A stretch of 64,000 bases of DNA from Vibrio salilacus (lineage in GTDB: Bacteria; Pseudomonadota; Gammaproteobacteria; Enterobacterales; Vibrionaceae). The notes beneath the pieces are model-generated. The model did not search any database. It had not been told where the DNA came from and worked only from the letters and a program-made list of their open reading frames with translations. Location: assembly GCF_002811245.1 (NCBI RefSeq), contig NZ_NIVQ01000009.1, positions 1-64,000 of the forward strand, in the 5' to 3' direction. Position 1 is the first letter of the stretch; every line of letters begins with the position of its first letter. Below, one piece after another: positions 18,656-28,755 of the stretch. The translations under genes were made by a program, and so were the position numbers.

Positions 18656-19255
18656 ATGTCTCAACAGCTGATAAATGCTCAACTAATGCCAGATCAAATG
18701 ATCACTAACCTCGATGATTTTATGCATAAAATTCAAACTCTAAGCGAGATTTTGGATATTAATCTGAATGACTTTCAAGCCGATCATATCGCGTTGCGAA
18801 TCAATGATATCGAATTGGCGAAACAAGCGCATCATCAATGGCAAAAGCAAGCTAAAGTGATTTCACAAGCACAAATCAATGGCCGTCCGATTATCGTACT
18901 GTTGTTTGACTGTCTGCTCAAAGCTAGGGGATGGACGATTGAGTGCTTAGAGCTACCTTATCCAGCTGCAGGTAAACACTACCCAGTGCAGGGCTGGGAG
19001 CACGTAGAATTTGTTGTACCTTCGCCGGCTCAGACCGCGCAAGATTACCTAACCGACCTGATCTCGCGTTTTCCTTCTTTGGGTAAGCGCTGGGACAAAC
19101 TCTCTGCCTTGGGCGTAAAGATCAAGCTCTCGAGTCCGAAAGGCGAAGGAGAGCGCTTGAATAACCCGACCGTTGCGTTTAAGTATCAGGGGGTTTGTAT
19201 CAAGCTCCATCCTCATTCATTGAAACGTATTGTTGAGTCTGAGCAATTAGCCTAA
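18656..19255 (+). CDS. yecM: YecM-type VOC fold protein
   Basis: 199 residues. The sequence matches the YecM family: DHIALRIND, NGRPI, GWEHVEFVVP and the C-terminal LHPHSLKRIVESEQ. The vicinal-oxygen-chelate fold suggests a metal site, with histidines and a glutamate in those blocks, but no reaction is known. In E. coli it is also next to argS. Its stop overlaps the end of the convergent protease gene by 9 bp. Confidence 0.9.
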   Translation: MSQQLINAQLMPDQMITNLDDFMHKIQTLSEILDINLNDFQADHIALRINDIELAKQAHHQWQKQAKVISQAQINGRPIIVLLFDCLLKARGWTIECLELPYPAAGKHYPVQGWEHVEFVVPSPAQTAQDYLTDLISRFPSLGKRWDKLSALGVKIKLSSPKGEGERLNNPTVAFKYQGVCIKLHPHSLKRIVESEQLA

Positions 19256-22021
19256 CTCGATATCTTTAGGTCTCAATTGAAACTCTTCAATTGATCCGAT
19301 CTCTTGGCCAAGGTCGAGTGGCTCTGATTCGTGATGAGCATTACCTTGAGCATGCATGATCAGTCGATTGGCCATTCTGGGCTTTAGCTCGTTAACCACG
19401 AAACGAATCATATCGGTGCGGGTGAGCTTTTTCAGTTCAGCGAGTACCACTTCTTTTTGATTGAATTCACTGTCCTTATTGCCAATGGCAACCCAAAGGC
19501 GCTGAGCACGTCCGCGTAAGGTGCTATCTGGCGTAGCGATTTGATTCCATAGTCCGCGTTTACTGCTATGCCATTGGTATTCATTGAGCTCTAGCAGCAC
19601 CATATAGAAGGCGTTGAGAAACTCATCAATCGATCGAATCAGATCGACTGGCGCGGCATTGGGAGATTGAACATACAGAACAATACCAGGGTGGCGATTG
19701 AGCGGTAGGTTACCAGTACCGACCATGTAGCCGAGCTGTTGTTTGGTGCGTATTTCATGAAAAAACGTTGCGGACATTAAATGGTTCGCGAGCGAATAAA
19801 GTGCGATGTTGTGTGCGCTGGAATCGTCACATTGGTAGTAAACTAAGATTGCAGAGTCTTCTTGATCACATAACACTTCGCGTTGGAAAGTTCCGCTTTT
19901 GCCAAGCATGATGAGCGGACGTAGTGCCTCTTCATATTGCTGATCTTTGACACGCAAAGCATTTTTGACTGTATTGCCTAGTGACAGCGCATCCGCTTTG
20001 ATCCAATCACCATACACAAACATTTCAACATGCAATTCAGCCAAAATGCTATCAACGAAACTGGCGAGTTCATTGACCTCAATCGACTCTAACGCGTCTA
20101 ACAACACAGAGTAGGGGGGATTGTTTGGCTGTAAAATTCCCGTTAGTGCATTGAATAGTTGAGAGATGGGCCTGTCTTGTGCTGAATTTCGCCAGTTTCG
20201 CAACAATTGCTGTTTAATGGTGCTAAAGCGTTGTTGGCTAAAATCTCGTTGAGCAAAACGGTCGAGAATCAGCGTCATCAGTTCCGGTTGCTGTCGACTA
20301 AAACCGGAAAGAGTAAGCGTAACTCCGCCTTGATGGGCATACATGTTGTAGCCCATCCCCGCAATTTCGGCTTGATAAGTACTGGTGGCTAAACTGTCTA
20401 AAAACATCTCTACACACAGGCGTGTTTTGACGATGTTGCGCGGGTTAGCAACGGCGTGAGGACTATCAATCGCGACATAGATCACTCCCTTGGGGACACG
20501 AAATTCAGTATCTTGTAGGTGCCATAATTTGAATCCCGGTAACTCTTCAAGTACTTGTGGTGTGTCGTGAGGTATCTCTAGCTCTTTCGGGTCGAGATGG
20601 TAGCAAATAAATGGATTTGTCTCGGGCAGAGCAAAGGGTAAAGAGCTAGGTTGACGGAACCGTTCGAGTTGCTCGGATGAAAAAGGCGTCACAGAGTAAG
20701 GCGTGAAGTACCACTTTGCAGTGCGATTGTATTGATAGCCATGGGCAATCAGCGTGGTGCGCAGATTTTCCGGAGTAAAATAGTCTAACAGTGACTTAAG
20801 CAATACTTCGTCGTAATGTGTCATCATAAAATCACCGTAGATGACATCACTTTCCTCATAGTGCTGCATGTTAATCACTAAGTGGCTAACCATATCGAGT
20901 GGTCTGGCGGGCTCTTGAAAGCGAAATGCAGATTCAAGCACCGCTTGCTTTTCAAGATAGCGCCACTCATCAAGCCCATGCTGTTGAATGAGTGCAATAT
21001 AGCTAAAAATGGCTTGCGTAATGTCGTCTATATGCTCGAGCCCAATCGGAGTCAGGGCGCAACTAATAGTAAATTCACGATAGTTACTGCCACTGGTGCC
21101 ACCACCGGCCGACAGTGACGTAATCCAATTTTGGTCTTTCAGTGCCAACATCAAACTACCTTCGCCCTCGTAACCTAGCAGATGAGCAAAGTATGACAGC
21201 GGTTTTGAGCGATAGTGTTCATCCATGCTTGGCATTGGAAAGGTGAGGATCAACTTGCGAATCTCTTTGACTGGTTCGACATTGACCATTATCGACGTCG
21301 AGTTTTTATCACAACAAGGTGTTAAAACCGACTTTCCTGCTAACTGATGATTAGGGATAGACGAGAACATTTCGTGGCACCAGTTTTCCATCTCATCAAG
21401 GCTATGCGCACTGGCTAAAGAGAGCGTCATTAAGTCGGCTGAGTATTTTTGGTAGTGAAATTCGACAATCTCTTTGCGTATTGATTCGCCGTTTCTGTCT
21501 CCCAGCGTTTGTAAATTGCCCACGGAAAACTTGCTGAATGGGTGGGCTGGATTAATTAATTCTTTGTGGACTTGATACAGGCGTCGAGAGTCATCACTGA
21601 GCTTGAGTTTGTACTCTGATTCGACCGCTTGGCGTTCTTTGTCAAGCGCTTCTGGATTAAACAGTGGTGCGGTAAAAAATTGGCTAAAGCGATCTAAGCT
21701 CCGCTCAAATGCATTCGAGTCAACGTCAAAAAAGAAACAGGTGTGTTCTGTTCCGGTCCAAGCATTGTTACTGCCACCATGTTGATTGATATAGCTTTGA
21801 AACTCGCCTACTTTTGGGTATTTTTCTGTGCCTAAAAACAACATGTGCTCTAAATAGTGTGCCATACCTTCACGATCATCAGGGTCATCAAAATGACCGA
21901 CATTAACCGCTAAAGCGGCCGCAGACTTCTGTGCACTTGGGTCGTGAATTAACAACACCCTGACATCGTTACTAAGTGTGAGGTATCGATACTGGTTGGT
22001 GTCATTAGGGCTGATATGCAC
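19247..22021 (-). CDS. M16-family (insulinase-like) zinc metalloprotease
   Basis: 924 residues, the size of pitrilysin-like proteases with four M16 modules. The inverted zinc motif HxxEH is H55-YLE58-H59 in AHYLEHMLFLG, with the distal glutamate in the VESEYKLKL block. No signal peptide is visible, so it is probably cytoplasmic, unlike periplasmic E. coli Ptr. The frame is open to 22045; GTG at 22021 is preferred because GGAG lies 8 bases before it. It ends convergently over yecM by 9 bp. Confidence 0.9.
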   Translation of the reverse strand: MHISPNDTNQYRYLTLSNDVRVLLIHDPSAQKSAAALAVNVGHFDDPDDREGMAHYLEHMLFLGTEKYPKVGEFQSYINQHGGSNNAWTGTEHTCFFFDVDSNAFERSLDRFSQFFTAPLFNPEALDKERQAVESEYKLKLSDDSRRLYQVHKELINPAHPFSKFSVGNLQTLGDRNGESIRKEIVEFHYQKYSADLMTLSLASAHSLDEMENWCHEMFSSIPNHQLAGKSVLTPCCDKNSTSIMVNVEPVKEIRKLILTFPMPSMDEHYRSKPLSYFAHLLGYEGEGSLMLALKDQNWITSLSAGGGTSGSNYREFTISCALTPIGLEHIDDITQAIFSYIALIQQHGLDEWRYLEKQAVLESAFRFQEPARPLDMVSHLVINMQHYEESDVIYGDFMMTHYDEVLLKSLLDYFTPENLRTTLIAHGYQYNRTAKWYFTPYSVTPFSSEQLERFRQPSSLPFALPETNPFICYHLDPKELEIPHDTPQVLEELPGFKLWHLQDTEFRVPKGVIYVAIDSPHAVANPRNIVKTRLCVEMFLDSLATSTYQAEIAGMGYNMYAHQGGVTLTLSGFSRQQPELMTLILDRFAQRDFSQQRFSTIKQQLLRNWRNSAQDRPISQLFNALTGILQPNNPPYSVLLDALESIEVNELASFVDSILAELHVEMFVYGDWIKADALSLGNTVKNALRVKDQQYEEALRPLIMLGKSGTFQREVLCDQEDSAILVYYQCDDSSAHNIALYSLANHLMSATFFHEIRTKQQLGYMVGTGNLPLNRHPGIVLYVQSPNAAPVDLIRSIDEFLNAFYMVLLELNEYQWHSSKRGLWNQIATPDSTLRGRAQRLWVAIGNKDSEFNQKEVVLAELKKLTRTDMIRFVVNELKPRMANRLIMHAQGNAHHESEPLDLGQEIGSIEEFQLRPKDIELG

Positions 22022-22383
22022 GCTGAATACTCCAAAAATGATCAAAAATAAACGCTCGGTTCAAAGACTATTCGTAAGTAGAAAGGCACAAGCGAAAGTG
22101 GTTAGGATTATAGATAATAAAGTAATTATGACTCGGATAACGCTGACTGCAAACTATCTGTTTGAGAAATATGAGCAAAACATAGATTAGCGCCGATCTC
22201 AGTTGTGCGTCAAAGAGTGTTAAGAAAGTCTGAGTCTTTCACTTGAGAGTTGATATAATTATTGATAGTTCAAGGTAAAGTGGGGTTGTTAAAGAGACAA
22301 CCGAAGTTTGAAACCGCACTGACGTCATTACAAACATAATAAACCGCTGCTGACGAAAAGCGGGATAGTATCAGGAATACACC
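22022..22383. other. Intergenic region between the protease gene and sixA
   Basis: No gene is supported. It holds the divergent promoters. TATAAT at 22254-22259 is a good -10 toward sixA. A small hairpin, GGTTGT/ACAACC (22284-22302), lies in the probable sixA leader. Confidence 0.5.
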
Positions 22384-22848
22384 ATGAATATTTTCATCAT
22401 GCGCCATGGGGAAGCCGAGCATTTTGCGCAAAGTGATGCCGAACGAGCATTAACCGACCATGGTCAAAGTGCGTCACTGGCGGTGGCGCGCGAATGTGCA
22501 AAGAAAGGGGTTGCGAAATTCGACAAAGTGCTGGTTAGCCCTTATGTTCGAGCGCAGCAAACTTGGAAAGTCATTTCACAATGCTTTACTGCTGATCAAG
22601 TAGAGATATGTGATGACATTACACCATACGGAGAAGCTGGCCAAGTCGCCGAGTATCTATCGGCACTGGTCGATGTGCACCATTATCAAAATCTACTCAT
22701 TGTTTCGCACTTGCCATTAGTTGGCTATTTGGCGGCTGAGTTCGTGATTGATATGGTGCCACCGATGTTCCAGACGTCGGGGCTGATGTGTATTGATTAC
22801 TCCTCTCAAACACGAGCCGGAAAAGTGCGGTTTAATATCCACCCCTAA
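22384..22848 (+). CDS. sixA: Phosphohistidine phosphatase SixA
   Basis: 154 residues, a short histidine phosphatase. The RHG motif is R7-H8-G9 (MRHGEAE) and the second histidine is in VSHLPLVG. SixA removes phosphate from phosphohistidine; in E. coli its main target is NPr of the nitrogen phosphotransferase system. AGGA lies at proper distance before the ATG. It is upstream of the flagellar unit but separated from it by a sigma-54 promoter. Confidence 0.93.
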   Translation: MNIFIMRHGEAEHFAQSDAERALTDHGQSASLAVARECAKKGVAKFDKVLVSPYVRAQQTWKVISQCFTADQVEICDDITPYGEAGQVAEYLSALVDVHHYQNLLIVSHLPLVGYLAAEFVIDMVPPMFQTSGLMCIDYSSQTRAGKVRFNIHP

Positions 22849-22972
22849 ATAGTATTGGCATACATTAGGTGTGCCATTTTTGCTATTAAAACTAAATTAT
22901 ATACTCGTTTCGTAGTATGGCGCTGACTATAAATCTCCTTGACTCTAGATAGCCATAATATTGACACAGTGG

Positions 22973-22989
22973 TTGGACTGGATATTGCA
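22973..22989 (+). promoter_or_regulatory. Sigma-54 promoter of the flhA unit
   Basis: TTGGACTGGATATTGCA has GG at 22975-22976 and GC at 22987-22988, exactly ten bases apart, and the -12 TTGCA is intact. It lies 49 bases before flhA. The Vibrio flhA-cheW unit is known to depend on sigma-54 and the activator FlrA. Confidence 0.75.
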
Positions 22990-23037
22990 TGTAACTGACA
23001 AGTCATTACTTTTACCCAATATTGTAGTTGCTCAACG

Positions 23038-25131
23038 ATGAAGTTTACTCTGCCGTTTGCACATAAATTACCGCCGATCACGCAACGCGCGATGCCAGCG
23101 ATTGGCGCACCTATTATGGTGCTGTCGACGTTGGCGATGGTCATTTTGCCCATCCCACCGTTTTTGCTCGATTTGTTTTTCACTTTCAACATTGCGCTGT
23201 CAATGGTGGTGCTACTGGTAACGGTTTATACACGTCGTCCGCTAGATTTCGCTGCGTTCCCTACCGTATTACTTATTGCGACTTTGTTGCGTTTGGCCTT
23301 GAACGTTGCTTCAACGCGTGTGGTTCTGCTTTATGGTCATGAAGGCGCGGGTGCGGCCGGTAGCGTAATTGAAGCTTTCGGTAGTGTGGTGATTGGTGGT
23401 AATTACGCCGTCGGTTTAGTGGTGTTTCTCATTTTGATGATCATTAACTTTATGGTGGTCACCAAAGGTGCAGGGCGTATTTCTGAAGTGAGCGCGCGCT
23501 TTACCCTCGACGCTTTACCTGGTAAACAGATGGCGATTGATGCTGACTTAAATGCCGGCCTTATTGATCAAGACCAAGCTCGCACCCGCCGTCAGGAAGT
23601 GACCAAAGAAGCGGACTTCTACGGTTCAATGGACGGTGCGTCGAAATTTGTTAAAGGCGATGCCATCGCCGGCATTTTGATTCTCTTTATCAACATCATC
23701 GGTGGTCTTTCCATCGGTATGGTTCAGTTCGACCTTGGCTTTGGTGAAGCCGTTGAAATCTACACCTTATTAACTATAGGTGATGGCTTGGTCGCACAAA
23801 TTCCTTCGCTGTTGCTTTCGATTGGTGCGGCGATCATGGTCACACGTCAAAACACAGATGAAGATATGGGACAGCAGGTGGTGTTCCAACTGTTTGATAA
23901 CCCGAAAGCATTGATGATCACAGCGGTGATTCTTGGTGTGATGGGTATTGTTCCTGGAATGCCTCATTTCGCTTTTCTACTGCTGGCTGCTATCGCCGCT
24001 GGCTGTGCGTATATGATTCAGCGTAAGCAGAAAAAAGAAGCTGAGAAACCGAATTTACCCGCCAACACAGATCAAGACTCACCGACACCGAAAGAGCTTT
24101 CTTGGGATGATGTCCAACCCGTTGATATTGTTGGCTTAGAAGTGGGCTATCGTTTGATTCCTCTGGTCGATAAAGATCAAGGGGGCGAATTGCTAGAAAG
24201 GGTTAAAGGGGTACGGAAAAAGCTCTCACAAGATTTTGGCTTTCTAATCCCTGCGGTACACATCCGCGATAATTTAGAATTAACGCCCAACAGTTACCGA
24301 ATTACTCTGATGGGAGTCGCGGTCGGCGAAGCCGAAATCCGTCCAGATATGGAGTTAGCGATTAACCCCGGCCAGGTATATGGCCTGATCGAAGGTGAGC
24401 CAACCATAGATCCCGCTTTTGGTTTGGAAGCGGTATGGATTCGTGAAGAGCAGCGCGAACACGCACAAGCATTGGGGTACACAGTGGTGGATTCATCGAC
24501 GGTACTGGCGACCCATTTGAGCCAGCTACTGACCAACAATGCCTCACAGCTGATTGGACACGAAGAGGTGCAGAACCTGATTGAAATGCTCGGTCGTAGC
24601 ACTCCGAAGCTGGTAGAGAGTTTTGTTCCTGAGCAATTGCAGTTAGGTGTGGTGGTTAAAGTGTTGCAGAACTTACTCAATGAAGCCGTGCCGATTCGAG
24701 ATATTCGTACCATCGTACAAACCTTGTCCGAATACTCAAGTAAGAGTCAAGAACCTGACATTTTAACGGCTGCAGTGCGTATTTCGTTGAAGCGGTTAAT
24801 TGTTCAGGAAATCAATGGTATAGAGCCGGAACTGCCAGTTATCACTCTAATTCCTGAATTGGAACAAATATTGCATCAAACTATGCAGGCTTCTGGTGGT
24901 GAATCCGCGGGAATTGAACCTGGTTTAGCAGAGCGACTTCAATCGTCGTTAAGTCATGCGACGCAAGAGCAAGAACTCAAAGGCGAACCCGCGGTTCTGT
25001 TGACATCCGGTGTGTTACGTTCAACGTTGGCTAAATTTGTTAAGAATACGATTCCTTCGCTAAGAGTTCTCTCTTACCAAGAAATCCCTGACGAGAAACA
25101 AATTCGCATTGTTCAAGCTGTCGGCAACTAG
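23038..25131 (+). CDS. flhA: Flagellar export component FlhA
   Basis: 697 residues. About eight membrane segments fill the first 320 residues, with the FHIPEP-type conserved region between (GKQMAIDADLNAGLIDQDQA, residues 162-181). The cytoplasmic half (from about 345) forms the substrate-docking platform. FlhA is the major export gate protein of the flagellar type III apparatus. It heads the long unit running to cheW and beyond. The ATG follows the sigma-54 promoter with a short leader. Confidence 0.97.
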   Translation: MKFTLPFAHKLPPITQRAMPAIGAPIMVLSTLAMVILPIPPFLLDLFFTFNIALSMVVLLVTVYTRRPLDFAAFPTVLLIATLLRLALNVASTRVVLLYGHEGAGAAGSVIEAFGSVVIGGNYAVGLVVFLILMIINFMVVTKGAGRISEVSARFTLDALPGKQMAIDADLNAGLIDQDQARTRRQEVTKEADFYGSMDGASKFVKGDAIAGILILFINIIGGLSIGMVQFDLGFGEAVEIYTLLTIGDGLVAQIPSLLLSIGAAIMVTRQNTDEDMGQQVVFQLFDNPKALMITAVILGVMGIVPGMPHFAFLLLAAIAAGCAYMIQRKQKKEAEKPNLPANTDQDSPTPKELSWDDVQPVDIVGLEVGYRLIPLVDKDQGGELLERVKGVRKKLSQDFGFLIPAVHIRDNLELTPNSYRITLMGVAVGEAEIRPDMELAINPGQVYGLIEGEPTIDPAFGLEAVWIREEQREHAQALGYTVVDSSTVLATHLSQLLTNNASQLIGHEEVQNLIEMLGRSTPKLVESFVPEQLQLGVVVKVLQNLLNEAVPIRDIRTIVQTLSEYSSKSQEPDILTAAVRISLKRLIVQEINGIEPELPVITLIPELEQILHQTMQASGGESAGIEPGLAERLQSSLSHATQEQELKGEPAVLLTSGVLRSTLAKFVKNTIPSLRVLSYQEIPDEKQIRIVQAVGN

Positions 25132-25160
25132 TTCTAATGCGTTGAAATACGGTACTCAAT

Positions 25161-26675
25161 TTGAAGATTAAACGATTTTTTGCCAAAGACATGCGCACCG
25201 CCTTGCTTCAGGTTAAAGCTGAACTGGGTGATGATGCCGTGATCATGTCAAATAAAAAAGTGTCGGGCGGAGTTGAAATCGTTGCTGCTGTCGATGGCGA
25301 AGGTGCAAATCGCATTGGTGCTGGCAAAAGCACTGACAACAGCAATAGAAATAGTCAAGGCTACAACTCGACCCCAACAAATACGCCGCCTCGTCAGGCC
25401 CCTAACTCAATGCCGAGTACGACTAATCGAGCGCTCGACGATGACCGAGTGAGCCTGCAATCACAAACGGATTCTGGACGTTCAATGACTAAACGTTTTG
25501 CGAACATGCTTAAGCAATACAGTTATGGTCAAACCGATGCCGGCGGTCGAGAGGAGGAGGAGAGTTCAGACTCTTTATCCGCCTTGTTAAAGCGGCAAGC
25601 CTCGTCTCGTCCTCACAGCCAAGAAAATGTTCGAGTAAAAGAAGACTCACCGTTAGCGCGCCTCATTGCAGAAGATCGTCGTATTGACAAGCCTGCAGCC
25701 AAACTTGATCCCACACGTTATGAGCGTTCGCGACAAAACGAACCAAGCATGTCGAGTGACGATCTCGAAGAAATGAAAGAAGAAATGACATCGATTCGTC
25801 GCCTGCTCGAACATCAAGTTTCGGGCTTAATGTGGCAAGAGGTCGAGCGACGTGAACCACTAAGAGCGATGTTAATTAAGCGCCTTGAACGCATGGGGGT
25901 CTCTTCCGATCTCGCGGACCAATTGGCATGCTATATCCCAGAAGATACCCCTCCAACTAAAGCGTGGAAAGCGCTGTTGGGTTTAGTGTCTGACCAAATC
26001 CCAATTTCTAAGCAAGATATTTTAAAACGTGGCGGTGTTGTTGCACTGCTTGGCCCAACAGGGGTAGGCAAAACGACCTCGGTCGCAAAACTGGCCGCAC
26101 GCGCGGCGATGGAGTTTGGCGCTGACAACGTCGCGCTCGTTTCCACTGATACTTATCGTATTGGTGCACATGAACAATTAGCGATTTATGGACGAATTAT
26201 GGGATGTCCTGTAAAAGTCGCTAAAGATTCCAATGAGTTAGCCGATGTAATATATCAGTTACGAAATCGTCGCCTAATTCTGGTTGATACAGCAGGTATG
26301 GGGCAACGTGATGTAAGGCTGTCTGAGCAATTAGACACGCTTATGCATGAGAGTGGTGAGGTCATCCACAGTTATTTAGTGCTGCCTGCCACTGCACAGC
26401 GCAAAGTCCTGCAAGAGACTATCGACCATTTTAAGCGTATTCCACTGTCTGGATGCATTATGACTAAACTGGATGAATCCCTGAGTTTAGGTGAATTCGT
26501 CAGTGTAGTGGTGCAGAACGCACTGCCAGTGGCTTACATCGCGAATGGACAACGAGTTCCCGAAGATATTGTGATAGCGCAACCAAAGTATATGGTCGCT
26601 AAAGCAAATGAATTACTTGAGAAGTCGACAGATGATGAACCTCACTACTGGAATAGTGAAGCGGAGAGGTTCTAG
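25161..26675 (+). CDS. flhF: Flagellar SRP-like GTPase FlhF
   Basis: 504 residues. The start is TTG at 25161, fixed by the family start MKIKRFFAKDMR. A long basic, polar linker (about residues 45-215) leads to the NG domain, with the P-loop GPTGVGKTT near residue 298 and the later blocks DTYRIGAHEQL, DTAGMGQRD and TKLDES. FlhF recruits early flagellar parts to the cell pole in Vibrio. It follows flhA by 29 bp and precedes flhG by 13 bp. Confidence 0.96.
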   Translation: MKIKRFFAKDMRTALLQVKAELGDDAVIMSNKKVSGGVEIVAAVDGEGANRIGAGKSTDNSNRNSQGYNSTPTNTPPRQAPNSMPSTTNRALDDDRVSLQSQTDSGRSMTKRFANMLKQYSYGQTDAGGREEEESSDSLSALLKRQASSRPHSQENVRVKEDSPLARLIAEDRRIDKPAAKLDPTRYERSRQNEPSMSSDDLEEMKEEMTSIRRLLEHQVSGLMWQEVERREPLRAMLIKRLERMGVSSDLADQLACYIPEDTPPTKAWKALLGLVSDQIPISKQDILKRGGVVALLGPTGVGKTTSVAKLAARAAMEFGADNVALVSTDTYRIGAHEQLAIYGRIMGCPVKVAKDSNELADVIYQLRNRRLILVDTAGMGQRDVRLSEQLDTLMHESGEVIHSYLVLPATAQRKVLQETIDHFKRIPLSGCIMTKLDESLSLGEFVSVVVQNALPVAYIANGQRVPEDIVIAQPKYMVAKANELLEKSTDDEPHYWNSEAERF

Positions 26676-26688
26676 GCGGCGGACGATT

Positions 26689-27576
26689 ATGACGAATAAT
26701 ATGATACAAGACCAAGCAAGCGGATTACGCCGCTTAACACAACCTTCTTTGACTAAAGTTATCTCAGTGACTGGCGGTAAAGGCGGTGTTGGTAAATCAA
26801 ACGTAGCTTTGGGTATGGCGATCTCAATGGCGCGTCAAGGCAAAAAAGTAATGGTTCTTGATGCTGATTTAGGTTTGGCAAACGTTGACGTAATGTTGGG
26901 TATTCGACCAAAACGTAACTTAGGTCATGTTTTAGCAGGTGAATGCGAGCTAAAAGATGCTATTGTTGAAGGACCACACGGTATTCGCATAATTCCTGCG
27001 ACATCCGGAACTCAATCTATGACTGAGCTATCCCATGCGCAACACGTCGGGCTTATCCGTGCGTTTGGAACTTTAGAAGATGAAATGGACGTATTGATTA
27101 TTGATACGGCCGCAGGTATTTCCGATATGGTGGTGAGCTTTTCACGAGCAGCTCAAGACGTGGTGGTGGTAGTATGTGACGAGCCGACTTCAATCACCGA
27201 TGCCTATGCTTTAATTAAGTTGTTGAGTAAAGACCACCAAGTACCACGCTTCAAAATTGTTGCAAATATGGTCAGAAGTTATCGTGAAGGTAGAGAATTG
27301 TTCGCAAAGTTGACCTTGGTCACAGAGCGATTCCTGAATGTGAGCCTTGAACTTGTCGCATGTATTCCGTTGGATGATAAAGTTAGACAAGCAGTTAAAA
27401 AACAAAAAATTGTTGTCGACGCGTTCCCAAGATCTCCAGCGGCGTTAGCAATCGGTTCGTTGGCGAGTAAGGCACTTACTTGGCCAATACCTAGAGCACC
27501 GAGTGGACATCTTGAGTTTTTTGTCGAACGCTTACTAAATAGACCAGAGATGTTAGAGGAACCACTTGGTGAATAA
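26689..27576 (+). CDS. flhG: Flagellar number regulator FlhG (MinD-like ATPase)
   Basis: 295 residues. The deviant Walker A is GGKGGVGKS (residues 30-38). The N-terminal DQAxxLR motif (D8-Q-A-S-G-L-R14) is the helix that stimulates FlhF GTPase. FlhG restrains flagellar number, mainly by acting on FlhF and the regulator FlrA. The frame is open to 26608 inside flhF; the ATG at 26689 fits the family start. Its end overlaps fliA by 8 bp. Confidence 0.96.
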   Translation: MTNNMIQDQASGLRRLTQPSLTKVISVTGGKGGVGKSNVALGMAISMARQGKKVMVLDADLGLANVDVMLGIRPKRNLGHVLAGECELKDAIVEGPHGIRIIPATSGTQSMTELSHAQHVGLIRAFGTLEDEMDVLIIDTAAGISDMVVSFSRAAQDVVVVVCDEPTSITDAYALIKLLSKDHQVPRFKIVANMVRSYREGRELFAKLTLVTERFLNVSLELVACIPLDDKVRQAVKKQKIVVDAFPRSPAALAIGSLASKALTWPIPRAPSGHLEFFVERLLNRPEMLEEPLGE

Positions 27577-28297
27577 GGCTTTGACCTATGACCAGTACGC
27601 CAACCAAAACAGTCAACGAGTATTTTTAGAGAAATATTCGGTGCTTGTGAAGCGTATTGCTCACCATTTACTCGGGCGTTTACCGCCAAGTGTGCAGGTG
27701 GAAGATCTTATTCAGTCGGGCATGATTGGACTACTTGAAGCTCAAAAGAACTATGATGGTAGTAAAGGAGCGAGCTTCGAAACGTATGCAGGCATCCGAA
27801 TACGAGGTGCTATGCTAGATGATATTCGTCGCGGTGACTGGGTACCACGTTCAGTACATAAGTACAACCGCGAGGTTAGCCAAGCGATATCTGCGCTCGA
27901 AGGTGAGTTGAATCGAGACCCAACTGATTCAGAAATCGCCCAGCATATGGGCATTGGTTTAGATCAATACCATACGATTTTAACCGATATTAGCTGTTCA
28001 CGTTTGGTTGGGATTGAAGATCTTGGCGTTTCCGAAGATGTTATTTCATCTGGAGGTAGCGAAGCAGAGAATTTACCCTTTCAGGGTGTTGCCGACGAGT
28101 ATTTTCGTCAAGCTTTGGTCGACTCGATCAAAACTCTGCCAGAACGAGAAGCACTAGTACTATCGCTTTATTACGATGAAGAGTTAAACTTAAAGGAAAT
28201 CGGTGAGATAATTGGTGTTAGCGAGTCACGCGTTAGCCAAATATTGAGCCAATCAATGCAGCGTCTACGCACAAAGTTAAGTGCTTGGACAAAATAA
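27569..28297 (+). CDS. fliA: Flagellar sigma-28 factor FliA
   Basis: 242 residues. Sigma regions 2 (ASFETYAGIRIRGAMLDDIRRGDW), 3 and 4 (LNLKEIGEIIGVSESRVSQI) are complete. It directs late flagellar and chemotaxis genes. GTG at 27569 is preferred over the adjacent TTG because GAGGAA lies about 8 bases before it and the family starts MNKALTYD. The start lies inside the end of flhG, indicating coupling. Confidence 0.95.
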   Translation: MNKALTYDQYANQNSQRVFLEKYSVLVKRIAHHLLGRLPPSVQVEDLIQSGMIGLLEAQKNYDGSKGASFETYAGIRIRGAMLDDIRRGDWVPRSVHKYNREVSQAISALEGELNRDPTDSEIAQHMGIGLDQYHTILTDISCSRLVGIEDLGVSEDVISSGGSEAENLPFQGVADEYFRQALVDSIKTLPEREALVLSLYYDEELNLKEIGEIIGVSESRVSQILSQSMQRLRTKLSAWTK

Positions 28298-28337
28298 TGA
28301 GTAAAAATCACTGATCTCGAACTCAGTGGAGGCAATT

Positions 28338-28718
28338 TTGAATAAAAACATGAAGATCCTTATTGTTGATGATTTCTCAACAATGCGACGTATCGTAAAG
28401 AACCTGCTTCGTGACTTGGGCTTTAACAACACCCAAGAAGCGGATGATGGCTTAACGGCGTTACCTATGCTTAAGAAAGGTGAATTTGAGTTTGTCGTGA
28501 CAGACTGGAATATGCCAGGTATGCAAGGTATTGACCTTCTCAAGCATATCCGTGCCGATGATGAGTTGAAGCATCTACCAGTATTAATGATCACCGCGGA
28601 GGCAAAGCGCGAACAGATCATCGAAGCAGCACAAGCAGGTGTTAACGGCTATATTGTTAAGCCCTTTACTGCTGCAACATTAAAAGAAAAACTAGACAAA
28701 ATTTTTGAGCGTTTATAG
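28338..28718 (+). CDS. cheY: Chemotaxis response regulator CheY
   Basis: 126 residues from TTG at 28338. GGAGG at 28328-28332 sits 5 bases before this TTG and overlaps the alternative GTG at 28326, which would add four residues (MEAI); databases often use the longer form. The acceptor is D56 (VVTDWNMPG), with D11/D12, T86 and K108 in place. CheY-P binds the flagellar switch. The next gene is its phosphatase cheZ. Confidence 0.95.
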   Translation: MNKNMKILIVDDFSTMRRIVKNLLRDLGFNNTQEADDGLTALPMLKKGEFEFVVTDWNMPGMQGIDLLKHIRADDELKHLPVLMITAEAKREQIIEAAQAGVNGYIVKPFTAATLKEKLDKIFERL

Positions 28719-28755
28719 TCAAGGAATTGATTAAACGTTAAAAGGCCAATTCAGA

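Noticed and set aside
21978..22190. 70-codon plus-strand frame opposite the start of the M16 protease gene
   Set aside because: It overlaps the protease start and promoter and has no domain or ribosome site.
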